35,614 bases of DNA from Pelotomaculum sp. PtaB.Bin104 (GTDB lineage: Bacteria; Bacillota; Desulfotomaculia; Desulfotomaculales; Pelotomaculaceae): NCBI GenBank assembly GCA_002067205.1, contig MVQL01000239.1, forward strand, positions 1-35,614. The letters are read 5' to 3'. Positions 26,646 through 35,359 of the stretch are shown here, one piece after another (position 1 is the first letter of the stretch; each line of letters begins with the position of its first letter). The notes under the pieces were generated by a model. That model was given only the letters and a program-made list of their open reading frames with translations. It did no database searches and had not been told where the DNA came from. The position numbers and the translations under genes are program-made.

Positions 26646-26662
26646 GTCAAACTAGGTGCATA

Positions 26663-29149
26663 ATGGATTTTAAACTTATAAGAAAGTCATTAAATGACTT
26701 GAAATGCCTTAATCCCGGTGAGTTCTCTTACCGCGCGTTGGATACCGTGTTGCGCGTATCCGGGTTGCACAGGAGGATATTCAAACCTGGTTGGATGAGT
26801 GACGAGGCGGTTTTACAGGCGTTTGGGAACCATTTTGTATCCCGTGCTGATTTGTGTCAATATTTACGATCGCGCAAGAATGTGACATTTTTCTTTCCGC
26901 CGGAAAGTAGAGATGAATATAAAAAAGATTTAAATAAGATTTTTCCCGGGCAACGGGAGGTATTGTTGAAAAGCGCAAGGAAAGTGCTGGAACACCGGTT
27001 TGATCTACTAGGCAAGCAGTATAATTTTGGAAATGCTGTTGATTGGCATTGCGCGGAAGATGGTAATCGTTGGCCACTGAACCACTGGGGGACTCTACAT
27101 ATCACTGGACGGAATGGACTTGGGGATTTGCGTCCTTTATGGGAACTAAACCGCCATCAACAGTTTTATATTTTAGGAAGGGCCTACTGGTGGACGGGGG
27201 ACGAGCGCTATGCAGAAGAGTTTGTTAGCCAGTTAAAAAGTTGGTTCAGAGATAATCCTCCTGAATTGGGCATTAATTGGCAATCCAACTTGGAGATTGC
27301 CGTTCGCTCTGTTTCCTGGCTATGGGCTTACCATTTCTTTTTACAATCAGCTACATTGGATGATGAAACTTTGTTTGACTTAGTGCGGGCATTTCTGCAT
27401 AGCGCCAGTCATCTGGACCGGCACATATCGTTTTCCCGTTACTGTATGCGCAACAATCACTATATTGGCGATGCCGCCGGGCTGGCGCTTATAGCGCAAA
27501 CATTCCCTGAGTTAAAACAGGCAAAGTCATGGAAAAGAAAAGCCTTTAAAATTCTCTATGATGAACTGCGCAGGCAAGTATACGCCGACGGAGTAAATTG
27601 GGAACAGGCTTTATGTTATCATCGCTTTGTGCTCTATTTTTACTTGCTGGTTTTTAGAATGGAACATTTAAATGGTGGTGAAATTCCACTTTATATTTGG
27701 TCTTACCTTGAGAAGATGTTCGAGGTGGTGATGTGGGTATCCAAACCGGAAGGTTCTGTACCCATGGTGGGCGATAGCGATGACGGAGTGGCTGTTTTGT
27801 TGGGTAACGAATCTCTGAAAGATTTGCGACCGGTTTTGGCCACCGGCGCAATTATGTTCGGGCGCGGTGATTTCAAGTTTGTAGCCCGGCAAATTTCTGA
27901 GGAAACTTTTTGGTTATTCGGTATTAATGTTTTGGAACAATGGAACGAGTTACAAGGTAAAGCACCTGGACAGAACCTCAGGAGCTTTAATACAGGGGGG
28001 CTTTATGTTGCCCGTTCTGGTTGGGACACAAACGGTTATTATTTGTTATTTAAGAACGGACCGCATTCCACTTTTCATGCCCACGCGGATCAATTGCATG
28101 TAGAACTAGCTGCTTATGGACAGGATCTGCTTATAGATCCGGGAACATATATTTACAATGCCAGCCCGCATTGGCGTAATTTTTTTAGAGGTACACATGC
28201 GCATAACACCCTTGTTGTTGATGGGCAGTCCCAATCGGTTCCCCACCGGGCTTTTCGCTGGCTGGAAGTTGCAAAACCTTTTAATGCGCAAGTCTGTGCT
28301 GGTGAACGGGTGCAGTGGATGTGGGGAGGGCATTCAGGGTATGAGCGTCTTGCCGATCCTGTTACCCACCAGCGTGGAATTCTAAATGTCACAGGTGAAT
28401 ATGCTGTTGTCTTTGACGAATTAAATGCCGGTAATAATCATCACTATGAGTTCAATTTTCATTTTCCGCCGGGTAAAACTGAGTTCTGTCATGATCAGTG
28501 TAAATATACTAGTAAAAATAATTCGGTCGGACTTGTTATTTATCCAATTGATTTTGATAAAAAGGTATGTGACGTTGTAGAAGGACAAATGGAACCTTGT
28601 ATTCAGGGATGGGTATCTTACCATTATGGTGTTCGCGAACCGGCGCCAGTTTTTCGCTGTTCGACCGAGGTTAGTGGGGCATGGCATACGGGTTTTGTTT
28701 TATGGCCATTTAGCGCGGATGTCAAAAAACCGGTTATTTCTGAGCAGAAGCGGTCGTCGCAAGAAGAACCGGTCATGTTTACTATAAAACATGGCAATGT
28801 TGTTGATTTGATCTGTTACGCTGGGAATGCTGAGATTAATTACGAAGTTGGACAAGATGTTACAACCGATTCGAAAGCAATCTTTTACCGGTCAAGTATA
28901 AATGGTCAATCGAGTCACCTTTTTGCAGTGAAAGGCACAAAAATCCTAATTGACAGAGTTATCAATCTAGCGGGAAGTTGGCGTTATGTCGAATTAAATA
29001 TTCAAGACCGTACGGCGTTTCTTAAGTGTGATATATTTAGCGATATTGAGTTAACTTCTAAGTATATTGATGACCTGGAAGCTGGGGAAGATCTTTTGGT
29101 TAATCAAGTTTCCAGTGAGAATTGGATCATTAGCAAAAAATCTGCCTGA
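26663..29149 (+). CDS. Heparinase II/III-family polysaccharide lyase-like protein (copy 2), full length
   Basis: This protein of about 828 residues has the Hepar_II_III N-terminal helical domain (about 75-390) followed by a long beta-sandwich (about 430-828). Candidate catalytic residues are Asn265-His266 in RNNHYIGD, Tyr319 in CYHRF, and His472 in TFHAHADQLHVE, then IDPGTYIYN and GTHAHNTLVV. All match the pattern of Alg17c-like and heparinase II-like lyases. ATG 26663 is preferred: the frame is open back to 26567, but that part lies inside wecC, and AGGTG stands just before the chosen start. No signal peptide or anchor is visible. It may degrade faulty or undecaprenyl-released polymer, trim chains during export, or have an epimerase-like role. 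Cleavage of an aminouronic-acid polymer is an inference from family and neighbours. It differs from copy 1 in both insertions and C-terminal length. Confidence 0.87.
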   Translation: MDFKLIRKSLNDLKCLNPGEFSYRALDTVLRVSGLHRRIFKPGWMSDEAVLQAFGNHFVSRADLCQYLRSRKNVTFFFPPESRDEYKKDLNKIFPGQREVLLKSARKVLEHRFDLLGKQYNFGNAVDWHCAEDGNRWPLNHWGTLHITGRNGLGDLRPLWELNRHQQFYILGRAYWWTGDERYAEEFVSQLKSWFRDNPPELGINWQSNLEIAVRSVSWLWAYHFFLQSATLDDETLFDLVRAFLHSASHLDRHISFSRYCMRNNHYIGDAAGLALIAQTFPELKQAKSWKRKAFKILYDELRRQVYADGVNWEQALCYHRFVLYFYLLVFRMEHLNGGEIPLYIWSYLEKMFEVVMWVSKPEGSVPMVGDSDDGVAVLLGNESLKDLRPVLATGAIMFGRGDFKFVARQISEETFWLFGINVLEQWNELQGKAPGQNLRSFNTGGLYVARSGWDTNGYYLLFKNGPHSTFHAHADQLHVELAAYGQDLLIDPGTYIYNASPHWRNFFRGTHAHNTLVVDGQSQSVPHRAFRWLEVAKPFNAQVCAGERVQWMWGGHSGYERLADPVTHQRGILNVTGEYAVVFDELNAGNNHHYEFNFHFPPGKTEFCHDQCKYTSKNNSVGLVIYPIDFDKKVCDVVEGQMEPCIQGWVSYHYGVREPAPVFRCSTEVSGAWHTGFVLWPFSADVKKPVISEQKRSSQEEPVMFTIKHGNVVDLICYAGNAEINYEVGQDVTTDSKAIFYRSSINGQSSHLFAVKGTKILIDRVINLAGSWRYVELNIQDRTAFLKCDIFSDIELTSKYIDDLEAGEDLLVNQVSSENWIISKKSA

Positions 29150-29183
29150 CTTATTACAGGCTTAGCGTATGGGGGCTATCTGA

Positions 29184-30410
29184 ATGCGGGAAATATGGTT
29201 CATTAATCAATATGCTATTGCCCCTGATCTTCCGGGAAGTACACGTCATTATGATTTTGGCGTGGAATTAGTTAAGGCTGGATATTCTGTTCGTATTTTC
29301 GCTTCTAATGTGAATTTGTCGCTGCGCAAGCATATACGTGACCTGCACGGAAAACTCTGGCTGGAGGAGCAGATAGATGGAGTGTTGTTCGAGTGGGTGA
29401 GAACTAGCACTTATCAACGAAATAACTGGCGACGGGCGCTAAATATGTTCAATTTTAGCTGGAATGTTTATCTTGCCGGGCTGCGGCAGGGTGCCCGTCC
29501 CGATTTAATCGTAGGTTCCTCGCCGCATTTGTTTGCGGCACTGGCGGGATATCGCCTTGCCCGCCGGCTGAATTGCGCCTTTATCTTTGAAGTCCGTGAT
29601 TTATGGCCGCAGGCATTAATTGATATGAACGCGTTTTCTGCAGGCCACCCAATGGTATGTTTGATGCGTTACGTTGAACAGCAGTTGTACCGTAATGCTG
29701 ACCACATTATCGTATTGGCCGAGGGATCTATTCCTTATTTAAAACAAAGAGGTGTTATAGAGGAACATATATCATATATCCCTAATGGTGTGCATCCAGA
29801 GCATTTCATTTCCCGGAGGACAAGGGAGGAATCACGGCGGTTATATGGTTTTGAACGTTTCACGGTAGTTTATACCGGAGCGCATGGTCCGGCAAATGCT
29901 TTACATACAATTTTGGATGCCGCCAATGAGTTAAAAGAAGAATCCGCTATTGAATTTATTCTTATTGGGGATGGGCCTTCTAAGCTTAGCCTGCAAGCGC
30001 AGGCGCGAGAGATGAAGCTAAAAAATTTGCGTTTTATGAACCCGGTGCCGAAGAACAATATTCCGGATCTATTGTTTGCTGCTGATGCTGCTGTAATTGC
30101 TCTCAAAGATGCAAAAGCGTTTTATAAAGCAGTGAGTCCGAATAAGTTGTATGATTATTTGGCTTCCGCCAAACCGGTGCTTTGCGCTGTACCTGGTGAA
30201 GTGGCAAGGATGGTGGAACGTTATGAGTGTGGTTTGACATCACCCCCGGAAGACGGTCAAGCGCTGGCAAAACAGGTATGTTCGCTTGCGGCGATGTCGA
30301 AAGAGGAACGGAACAATATGGGGGCTCGTGGGCAAAAGTTGGTTTTAGAGCAGTTTTCACGTCCCAAACTTGCCAGGAGAATTATAGAAGTGGCAGACAA
30401 TAAAATTTGA
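29184..30410 (+). CDS. GT4-family glycosyltransferase, WbuB-like
   Basis: This 408-residue GT-B enzyme has INQYAIAPDLPGSTRHYDFG at the N-terminus and IFEVRDLWPQALIDM in the middle, both typical of the WbuB/WcaI-like GT4 group that includes putative fucosaminyltransferases. The C-terminal half has VVYTGAHGPANALHTILDAA, LIGDGPSK, and SPNKLYDYLASAKPVLCA as donor-binding region. Its position ahead of an SDR and WecA/WbpM-type genes fits addition of the second sugar to an undecaprenyl-pyrophosphate-linked N-acetyl-6-deoxyhexosamine; this is an inference. The ATG at 29184 follows GGGGG at 29171-29175. G+C content and codon use here resemble the 3' module rather than the A+T-rich middle of the locus. 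Confidence 0.86.
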   Translation: MREIWFINQYAIAPDLPGSTRHYDFGVELVKAGYSVRIFASNVNLSLRKHIRDLHGKLWLEEQIDGVLFEWVRTSTYQRNNWRRALNMFNFSWNVYLAGLRQGARPDLIVGSSPHLFAALAGYRLARRLNCAFIFEVRDLWPQALIDMNAFSAGHPMVCLMRYVEQQLYRNADHIIVLAEGSIPYLKQRGVIEEHISYIPNGVHPEHFISRRTREESRRLYGFERFTVVYTGAHGPANALHTILDAANELKEESAIEFILIGDGPSKLSLQAQAREMKLKNLRFMNPVPKNNIPDLLFAADAAVIALKDAKAFYKAVSPNKLYDYLASAKPVLCAVPGEVARMVERYECGLTSPPEDGQALAKQVCSLAAMSKEERNNMGARGQKLVLEQFSRPKLARRIIEVADNKI

Positions 30411-30459
30411 TTTTTTTACTGGGTCTATCGGTGATTTGTATTCGGTAAGGGGTAGTTTA

Positions 30460-31350
30460 ATGGCTGTTCAAAAAAAAGTGCTGGTTACAGGGGCGACTGG
30501 CTTCACAGGGTCTTTTGTTGTACGCGAATTATGCGCTTCAGGGTACGATGTCTTTTGTTTTGTCAGGGGATGCAGTGATATCTCCGTATTGAATGGGTAT
30601 CAGGTGAGTTATGTAAATGGTGATTTGGATCATCCGTCAACATTGTTTGAATCTTTAAAAAAGATGGATGTATTAGTGAATGTGGCCTCGATTGGTTTTG
30701 GGCATGGCCCGTCGATAGTACGGGTATGTGAAGAGGCCGGCGTTAAGAGGGCAATTTTTTTTAGCACAACTGCTGTATTTACTACACTTGAGGCTAATAG
30801 TAAGATTAAGCGTCTGGAAGCTGAAAAAGCAATTAAAGAAAGTGGGTTGGACTATACGATTTTTCGTCCAACAATGATTTATGGAACGATGCGCGATCGA
30901 AACATGATTAAACTCATTAAGTTTTTAGATCGCTTTCCGGTTATACCGATTTTTGGCCCGGGGGAAGCTTTACAGCAGCCTGTGTATGTAAAAGATCTGG
31001 CCAAAGCTGTGGCAAAGGTTGTAGATGTGTCCCGTACTTACAAGAAAGATTACAATCTTTCAGGTAAAGAACCATTAACCTACAATGAAGTTGTGGACAC
31101 GGTAGCGAATTTGCTTGGCAAGAAGGTTTTTAAAATCCATATACCGTTGCGGGCTTCATTAGTTCTTATTAATTCTGTGAAATTAATTCCTGGTTTGCCT
31201 AAATTTACTCCGGAACAAGTACTGCGTTTGAACGAGAACAAGACATTCTCTTACCAAACGGCGGTCGAAGACTTTGGATATGCCCCTTTGTCTTTCTACG
31301 AAGGGGTGACTGAGGAAATCAGAGAGTATCAATCTTATAATGTAAAATAA
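30460..31350 (+). CDS. Atypical NAD-dependent SDR epimerase/dehydratase, WbpV-like position
   Basis: This 296-residue protein has a classical extended-SDR Rossmann start, VLVTGATGFTGSFVVREL, with the GxxGxxG loop at residues 10-16, an acidic strand (NGDLD), and FRPTMIYGTMRDRNM in the substrate lid. The usual catalytic Y-x3-K is not visible: after FFSTTAVF the corresponding stretch reads NSKIKRLEAEKAI, with Ser and Arg where Tyr and Lys would be expected. It may be a reductase with altered chemistry, or my alignment may be off. Its placement before a WbpL-like transferase and a WbpM-like dehydratase recalls WbpV/RmlQ-type reductases, which convert the 4-keto-6-deoxy-HexNAc intermediate to QuiNAc or FucNAc. 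The ATG at 30460 is chosen because AAGGGG lies about 8 nt before it, although the frame opens at TTG 30436. Confidence 0.78.
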   Translation: MAVQKKVLVTGATGFTGSFVVRELCASGYDVFCFVRGCSDISVLNGYQVSYVNGDLDHPSTLFESLKKMDVLVNVASIGFGHGPSIVRVCEEAGVKRAIFFSTTAVFTTLEANSKIKRLEAEKAIKESGLDYTIFRPTMIYGTMRDRNMIKLIKFLDRFPVIPIFGPGEALQQPVYVKDLAKAVAKVVDVSRTYKKDYNLSGKEPLTYNEVVDTVANLLGKKVFKIHIPLRASLVLINSVKLIPGLPKFTPEQVLRLNENKTFSYQTAVEDFGYAPLSFYEGVTEEIREYQSYNVK

Positions 31351-31368
31351 GTAAGAGGTAAAAAATTA

Positions 31369-32118
31369 ATGATATATTTTTTAAAGGCTGTATCTGGTTT
31401 TTTATTACCACCTGGAATTATAATTGTAATACTTGTGATTTATAGTATCTGGTTATATCGGCGTGAAAAATTCGCAGCAAGGCTACTAATGTTAATTACT
31501 ATTATATTTTATTTAATCTCCACAAATTTTGTCGGAGATATGATGATCAGGTCTCTTGAAAGCCGGTATAATCCTCCACAAAGTATAGAAGGGGACGTTA
31601 TTGTAATTCTTGGAGGTGGGGCTACACTTGACACACCGGATATAGACGGTTTGGGACACCCTACAGGTGCAACTGCGAATCGCCTTATTACCGGCGCCAG
31701 GTTATATCATGCTTTGGGAGTACCGATCATCGTAGCAGGGGGACAAGTATTTGAGGATACAGGTAATGAAGCAAATATTGCCAAGAGAATTTTATTAGGG
31801 CTTGGCCTACCGGAAAATAAAATAATTATTGAAGACACCAGTCTAAATACAAGAGAAAATGTTCAAAACGTTAAGGGCATTCTTGAAGAAAATTTATTCC
31901 AAAAGCCTGTTTTAGTTACATCGGCATTTCACATGGAACGTTCATTACGTAATTTTTCAAAACTAAATATTAATGTGCAGCCTTTTCCGACAGATTACAG
32001 GAGTAATATTAATATGAATATGTCAGTAAATAAGTTCATACCATCATACGGCGCTCTTTATAATTTTAGTATAGGTATGCGTGAGTATTTAGGGATCATA
32101 GCATTAAGAGTAGGATAA
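31369..32118 (+). CDS. YdcF/SanA/ElyC-family membrane protein (DUF218)
   Basis: This 249-residue protein has two N-terminal membrane helices (about 4-25 and 33-55), then RSLESRYNPP and the DUF218 core: DVIVILGGG, TANRLITGARLYHALGVPIIVAGG, ENKIIIEDTSLNTRENV, VLVTSAFHMERSLRNF. The family includes E. coli ElyC, SanA and YdcF, which are implicated in envelope integrity and undecaprenyl-phosphate or peptidoglycan metabolism, with the core domain outside the membrane. No enzymatic reaction is firmly known. Here it sits between the WbpV-like SDR and the WecA/WbpL-like transferase, which suggests a link with the undecaprenyl carrier used by the pathway. It starts 18 bp after the SDR stop with AAGAGGT as binding site, so it is part of the same operon. 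Confidence 0.87.
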   Translation: MIYFLKAVSGFLLPPGIIIVILVIYSIWLYRREKFAARLLMLITIIFYLISTNFVGDMMIRSLESRYNPPQSIEGDVIVILGGGATLDTPDIDGLGHPTGATANRLITGARLYHALGVPIIVAGGQVFEDTGNEANIAKRILLGLGLPENKIIIEDTSLNTRENVQNVKGILEENLFQKPVLVTSAFHMERSLRNFSKLNINVQPFPTDYRSNINMNMSVNKFIPSYGALYNFSIGMREYLGIIALRVG

Positions 32119-32156
32119 ATGTGTGACAGCAGATTGTGACGAGGAGTTAAATTGAA

Positions 32157-33227
32157 ATGATTAGTGGTTGGATCATAATAATTATTCTTTTTATTTTGCC
32201 GCTATCCTATTTTGGTACAAGTGTTGTGAGAGATTACACTTTACGGGCAGGTATACTGGATGTCCCTAATGGGCGGAGCTCTCATAAACAAGCTACTCCA
32301 CGGGGTGGTGGTTTAGCCGTTGCAATACTTTTTTTGGTTTCTATTGTTATCTTTGCTATGGTTGGCGCGGTCCCTGAACGCTTAGCCATTGCGTTATGTG
32401 GTGGCGGACTTCTGGTCGCCGGGGTGGGTTGGATTGACGATTGCCGTAACACTAAGGCATTCGTCCGTGCGGCAGTTCATTTAATAGCTGCAATATGGGC
32501 TTTATTGTGGCTTGGAGGATTACCAAATCTAAATATAGGGTTAACAATTATTCCGTTAGGGGTAATTGGCTCAATATTGGCGGTTATTGGAATTGTCTGG
32601 GCTATTAATCTTTATAATTTTATGGACGGTATTGATGGAATAGCCGGTACTGAAGCTATATTCGTTGGTTTAATAGGCGGTATACTGGAGTTGGCTCTGG
32701 GGATGCCTGCTTTGGCAATACTGTCCATGCTTTTAGCTTCGGCTTGCGCGGGGTTCTTATTCTGGAACTGGCCGCCGGCCAAAATATTTATGGGTGACGC
32801 CGGCAGCGGTTTAATTGGGTTTAGTTTTGCTGTAATTGCTATCGCAAGCGAGAATACCCAAGGTTTACCGCTATTGATCTGGGTTTTATTATTAGGTGTG
32901 TTTGTGGTAGATGCCACAGCCACATTGCTCCGAAGAATCAGACAGGGGGATTGCTGGTATAAACCACACCGCAGCCATGCATATCAACTAGCTATCCAGG
33001 GTGGATATAGTCATAAACAAGTTACCTTAGCGGTTTTGTGGGTGAATGTTGGACTTGCAATTTTGGCATTTGTATCGTGGCAATGGTCATTCACCATGCC
33101 GTTTGCTCTTTTAGCAGGTGGAGCAGGGCTAATTATTCTGCAACAATATGTTGTCCATAGTTTTGATATGTTACAAAATATTCCAATAGAATTAGAGAAG
33201 TATAGGACGGGCACAAAAAACATCTAG
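32157..33227 (+). CDS. WecA/WbpL-family undecaprenyl-phosphate glycosyl-1-phosphate transferase
   Basis: This 356-residue polytopic protein of the MraY/WecA (GT_MraY) family has about ten or eleven membrane helices. Cytoplasmic loops carry the Mg2+ and substrate motifs: TPRGGGLA (about 42-49), Asp94-Asp95 in GWIDDCRN, NFMDGIDGIAG with Asp157 and Asp160, KIFMGDAGSG with Asp214, and PHRSHAYQ with His271 and His274. It moves a HexNAc-1-phosphate or its 6-deoxy form from UDP onto undecaprenyl phosphate, which begins repeat-unit synthesis. Its neighbour, a WbpM-like dehydratase, points to a UDP-QuiNAc or UDP-FucNAc donor as in P. aeruginosa WbpL, although UDP-GlcNAc is an alternative. GAGGAG at 32141-32146 precedes the ATG by 10 nt. 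It is the only initiating transferase in the window; no PglC/WbaP-type enzyme is seen. Confidence 0.9.
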   Translation: MISGWIIIIILFILPLSYFGTSVVRDYTLRAGILDVPNGRSSHKQATPRGGGLAVAILFLVSIVIFAMVGAVPERLAIALCGGGLLVAGVGWIDDCRNTKAFVRAAVHLIAAIWALLWLGGLPNLNIGLTIIPLGVIGSILAVIGIVWAINLYNFMDGIDGIAGTEAIFVGLIGGILELALGMPALAILSMLLASACAGFLFWNWPPAKIFMGDAGSGLIGFSFAVIAIASENTQGLPLLIWVLLLGVFVVDATATLLRRIRQGDCWYKPHRSHAYQLAIQGGYSHKQVTLAVLWVNVGLAILAFVSWQWSFTMPFALLAGGAGLIILQQYVVHSFDMLQNIPIELEKYRTGTKNI

Positions 33228-33288
33228 TAAACTAAAAATGATCCAGCATGTAATCCTATTGCATTAGCTCATTTGGGGTTGGAGTTGG

Positions 33289-35175
33289 TTGAAATTGAAA
33301 AGGAAAATACGAACATTTACACTATTATTGATAGATATTGTATCAATTAACTTAGCCTTATTTTTAGCAATTTGGCTGCGATTTGACGGTATTATAAGTG
33401 AAGACTATCTTAATGATGCATTGAAGTTTGCGCCTCTGACTACTTGTATTTATATCATATCCTTTTATTTCTTTCGCCTCTATAACCGCCTGTGGCAGTA
33501 TGCCAGTATTGGTGAACTTTTATCTATCGTTTGGGCAACTTTGATTGGTTCTATGGCCAGTGTTTCAATAACTTACTTTCGCATGGTCCCCGGTTATTTC
33601 CCTTTACCACGTACAGTTTTTATCTTATGGACCATCCTGATAGTTACCTTGATTGGTCTCTCCCGCCTCTCCTGGCGTCTTTTTCGTGAATACCATTTTC
33701 CTAATTTTAATACCACTAGTCAGGCAGTGTTAATCATTGGCGCAGGGGATGCCGGCGCCATGGTCGCCCGCGAATTCCGTAATCATGATAATGTTAATGG
33801 TAGCAGTAACGGCAATTGGATGGAGCCTATTGGCTTTGTTGACGATGATCCCATGAAGCAAGGCAAACAGCTTTATGGCTTGCCAGTTTTAGGTACCAGA
33901 AAAGATATTCACCGCCTGGTGGAGGAATTTAATGTTGCTGAAATTGTTATTGCCATGCCTTCGGTCAAGGGTAAGGTAGTACGTGAAATTGTAGAGATTT
34001 GTCATAATACGGGTGCCAGGTTGAAAATCGTGCCAGGGATATATGATCTCCTTGACGGGAACGTGAAGGTGAACCCCATCAGGGAAGTGCGGATAGAGGA
34101 TATCCTGGGCCGGGAACCGGTCCAGGTGGACTTGGAGTCTATTGCCGGTTACTTAAGTGGAGAAGTCGTTCTGGTAACCGGCGCCGGCGGGTCTATAGGC
34201 TCGGAGCTTTGCCGTCAGTTAGCCTGTTTCCAACCCAAGAGCCTGATTTTATTAGGTCATGGGGAGAACAGTATTTATGAGATACATCACGAATTAAGCA
34301 ATACGTTTCCAGAACTTACGCTAATCCAAGCTATTGTTGATGTTAAAGACGAGGTGGCAATTGATCGGCTATTTCGTATATACCGTCCAACGGTTGTTTT
34401 TCACGCGGCTGCTCACAAGCATGTACCCTTGATGGAGATTAGCCCCCCGGAAGCCATCAAGAATAATGTTTTGGGGACAAGGGTTGTCGCCGGTGCGGCG
34501 GACAAGTATGGTAGTAAAATTTTTATTCTGATATCCACGGATAAGGCCGTCAACCCGACGAGTATCATGGGAGCTTCAAAAAGGGTAGCAGAAATGATGC
34601 TTCAGGAAGTTGCCCGGGAAAGTAAGACTTGCTTTGCTGCAGTACGATTTGGCAATGTTTTGGGTAGCAGGGGAAGCGTGGTGCCTTTATTTCAGCGTCA
34701 GATCGCCGCAGGTGGTCCAGTGACGGTAACTCACCCGGAAATGACCCGTTATTTTATGACTATCCCTGAGGCCGCGCAGTTAGTTATTCAAGCCGGTGCC
34801 TTGGCAAAGGGAGGCGAGATATTTGTACTGGATATGGGTGAGCCGGTGAAAATTATTGATTTGGCCAGTAGCATGATCATTTTATCAGGTTATGAGCCGG
34901 GGGGAGATATTGAGATTTGTATTTCCGGTATCCGCCCGGGGGAAAAATTATATGAAGAGATTCTTACGGCCGGAGAGGGTGTTAATGCCACTTCCCATGA
35001 GCGTATATTTATTACCAAACCGGAAGAATTTGATTTTACCAAATTAGATTATTTTTTGTTGTTAGCTAACCAGCCTGAATTGTGGGATGATTTGGCCGGT
35101 GTTGAAGAGTTACTACGGCTTGTCTTAGCGGATTTTCGTTTAGAAAAGGGACATGGTTTAGTACAGGTTGGGTAG
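33289..35175 (+). CDS. CapD/WbpM-like membrane nucleotide-sugar 4,6-dehydratase
   Basis: This protein of about 628 residues has four membrane helices (about 10-125), a first Rossmann-like segment (LIIGAGDAGAMVAREF, about 149-165) and a catalytic extended SDR domain (about 285-580). The SDR domain has GAGGSIGSE at 298-306, HAAAHKHVPLME and ISTDKAVNPTSIMGASKR. Asp418 and Lys419 of the TDK triplet are present. The usual Tyr is replaced by Met427, with Lys431, which is the normal state in the large WbpM/CapD group. The enzyme turns UDP-GlcNAc into the UDP-4-keto-6-deoxy sugar. A TTG start at 33289, with another in-frame TTG at 33295, follows GGAG at 33281-33284. The 4-nt spacing to the first TTG makes 33295 equally credible. 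It is the last gene of the locus, after a 61-bp gap, and pairs functionally with the SDR at 30460 and the transferase at 32157. Confidence 0.9.
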   Translation: MKLKRKIRTFTLLLIDIVSINLALFLAIWLRFDGIISEDYLNDALKFAPLTTCIYIISFYFFRLYNRLWQYASIGELLSIVWATLIGSMASVSITYFRMVPGYFPLPRTVFILWTILIVTLIGLSRLSWRLFREYHFPNFNTTSQAVLIIGAGDAGAMVAREFRNHDNVNGSSNGNWMEPIGFVDDDPMKQGKQLYGLPVLGTRKDIHRLVEEFNVAEIVIAMPSVKGKVVREIVEICHNTGARLKIVPGIYDLLDGNVKVNPIREVRIEDILGREPVQVDLESIAGYLSGEVVLVTGAGGSIGSELCRQLACFQPKSLILLGHGENSIYEIHHELSNTFPELTLIQAIVDVKDEVAIDRLFRIYRPTVVFHAAAHKHVPLMEISPPEAIKNNVLGTRVVAGAADKYGSKIFILISTDKAVNPTSIMGASKRVAEMMLQEVARESKTCFAAVRFGNVLGSRGSVVPLFQRQIAAGGPVTVTHPEMTRYFMTIPEAAQLVIQAGALAKGGEIFVLDMGEPVKIIDLASSMIILSGYEPGGDIEICISGIRPGEKLYEEILTAGEGVNATSHERIFITKPEEFDFTKLDYFLLLANQPELWDDLAGVEELLRLVLADFRLEKGHGLVQVG

Positions 35176-35242
35176 AAAACGTAGGTAAGTCAAATTGACC
35201 TGTTAATAATTTGATTGACCAATAAGCCAATGACTGAAGACA

Positions 35243-35268
35243 GGGCATACAGTAGGAACTGGATGCCC
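35243..35268 (+). other. Stable hairpin downstream of the dehydratase gene
   Basis: GGGCAT (35243-35248) pairs with ATGCCC (35263-35268), and inside it CAGT (35250-35253) pairs with ACTG (35258-35261) around the loop AGGA, with one A/G mismatch between the two stems. It lies 68 bp past the dehydratase stop, but no T-run follows, so factor-independent termination is uncertain. It could be a 3'-end stability element or part of a mobile-element end. Confidence 0.45.
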
Positions 35269-35290
35269 ACTGGAAGTAATTGATAGATAA

Positions 35291-35359
35291 TCAGTTGGCC
35301 CGTATATAGACCAGCGTAGTGTTTAAACTGTCATGCCCCATGATTTGGGCCTGCCCCAT
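35291..35359 (-). pseudogene. C-terminal remnant of a tyrosine recombinase/integrase
   Basis: On the minus strand a 22-codon open frame begins at an ATG at 35359 and ends in TGA at 35291-35293. It contains QIMGHDSLNTTLVYIR, the last conserved block of phage-integrase/XerD-type recombinases, in which the His of GHDS and the nucleophilic Tyr of VYIR are the catalytic residues. An in-frame stop lies two codons upstream (on the minus strand), and I do not see the preceding H-x-x-R box in any of the three frames up to the toxin gene. The rest of the gene is therefore gone. It is a fossil of an integrated element at the right border of the polysaccharide locus. Within it, TGCCCCATG is repeated at 35334-35342 and 35352-35360. 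Confidence 0.7.

Noticed and set aside
26567..26662. Upstream extension of heparinase copy 2 into wecC
   Set aside because: The extension would lie mostly inside wecC in another frame. ATG 26663 fits the family's N-terminus better.
35066..35248. Minus-strand 60-codon frame under the dehydratase 3' end
   Set aside because: It overlaps a confidently assigned gene, and its composition looks like an antisense shadow.
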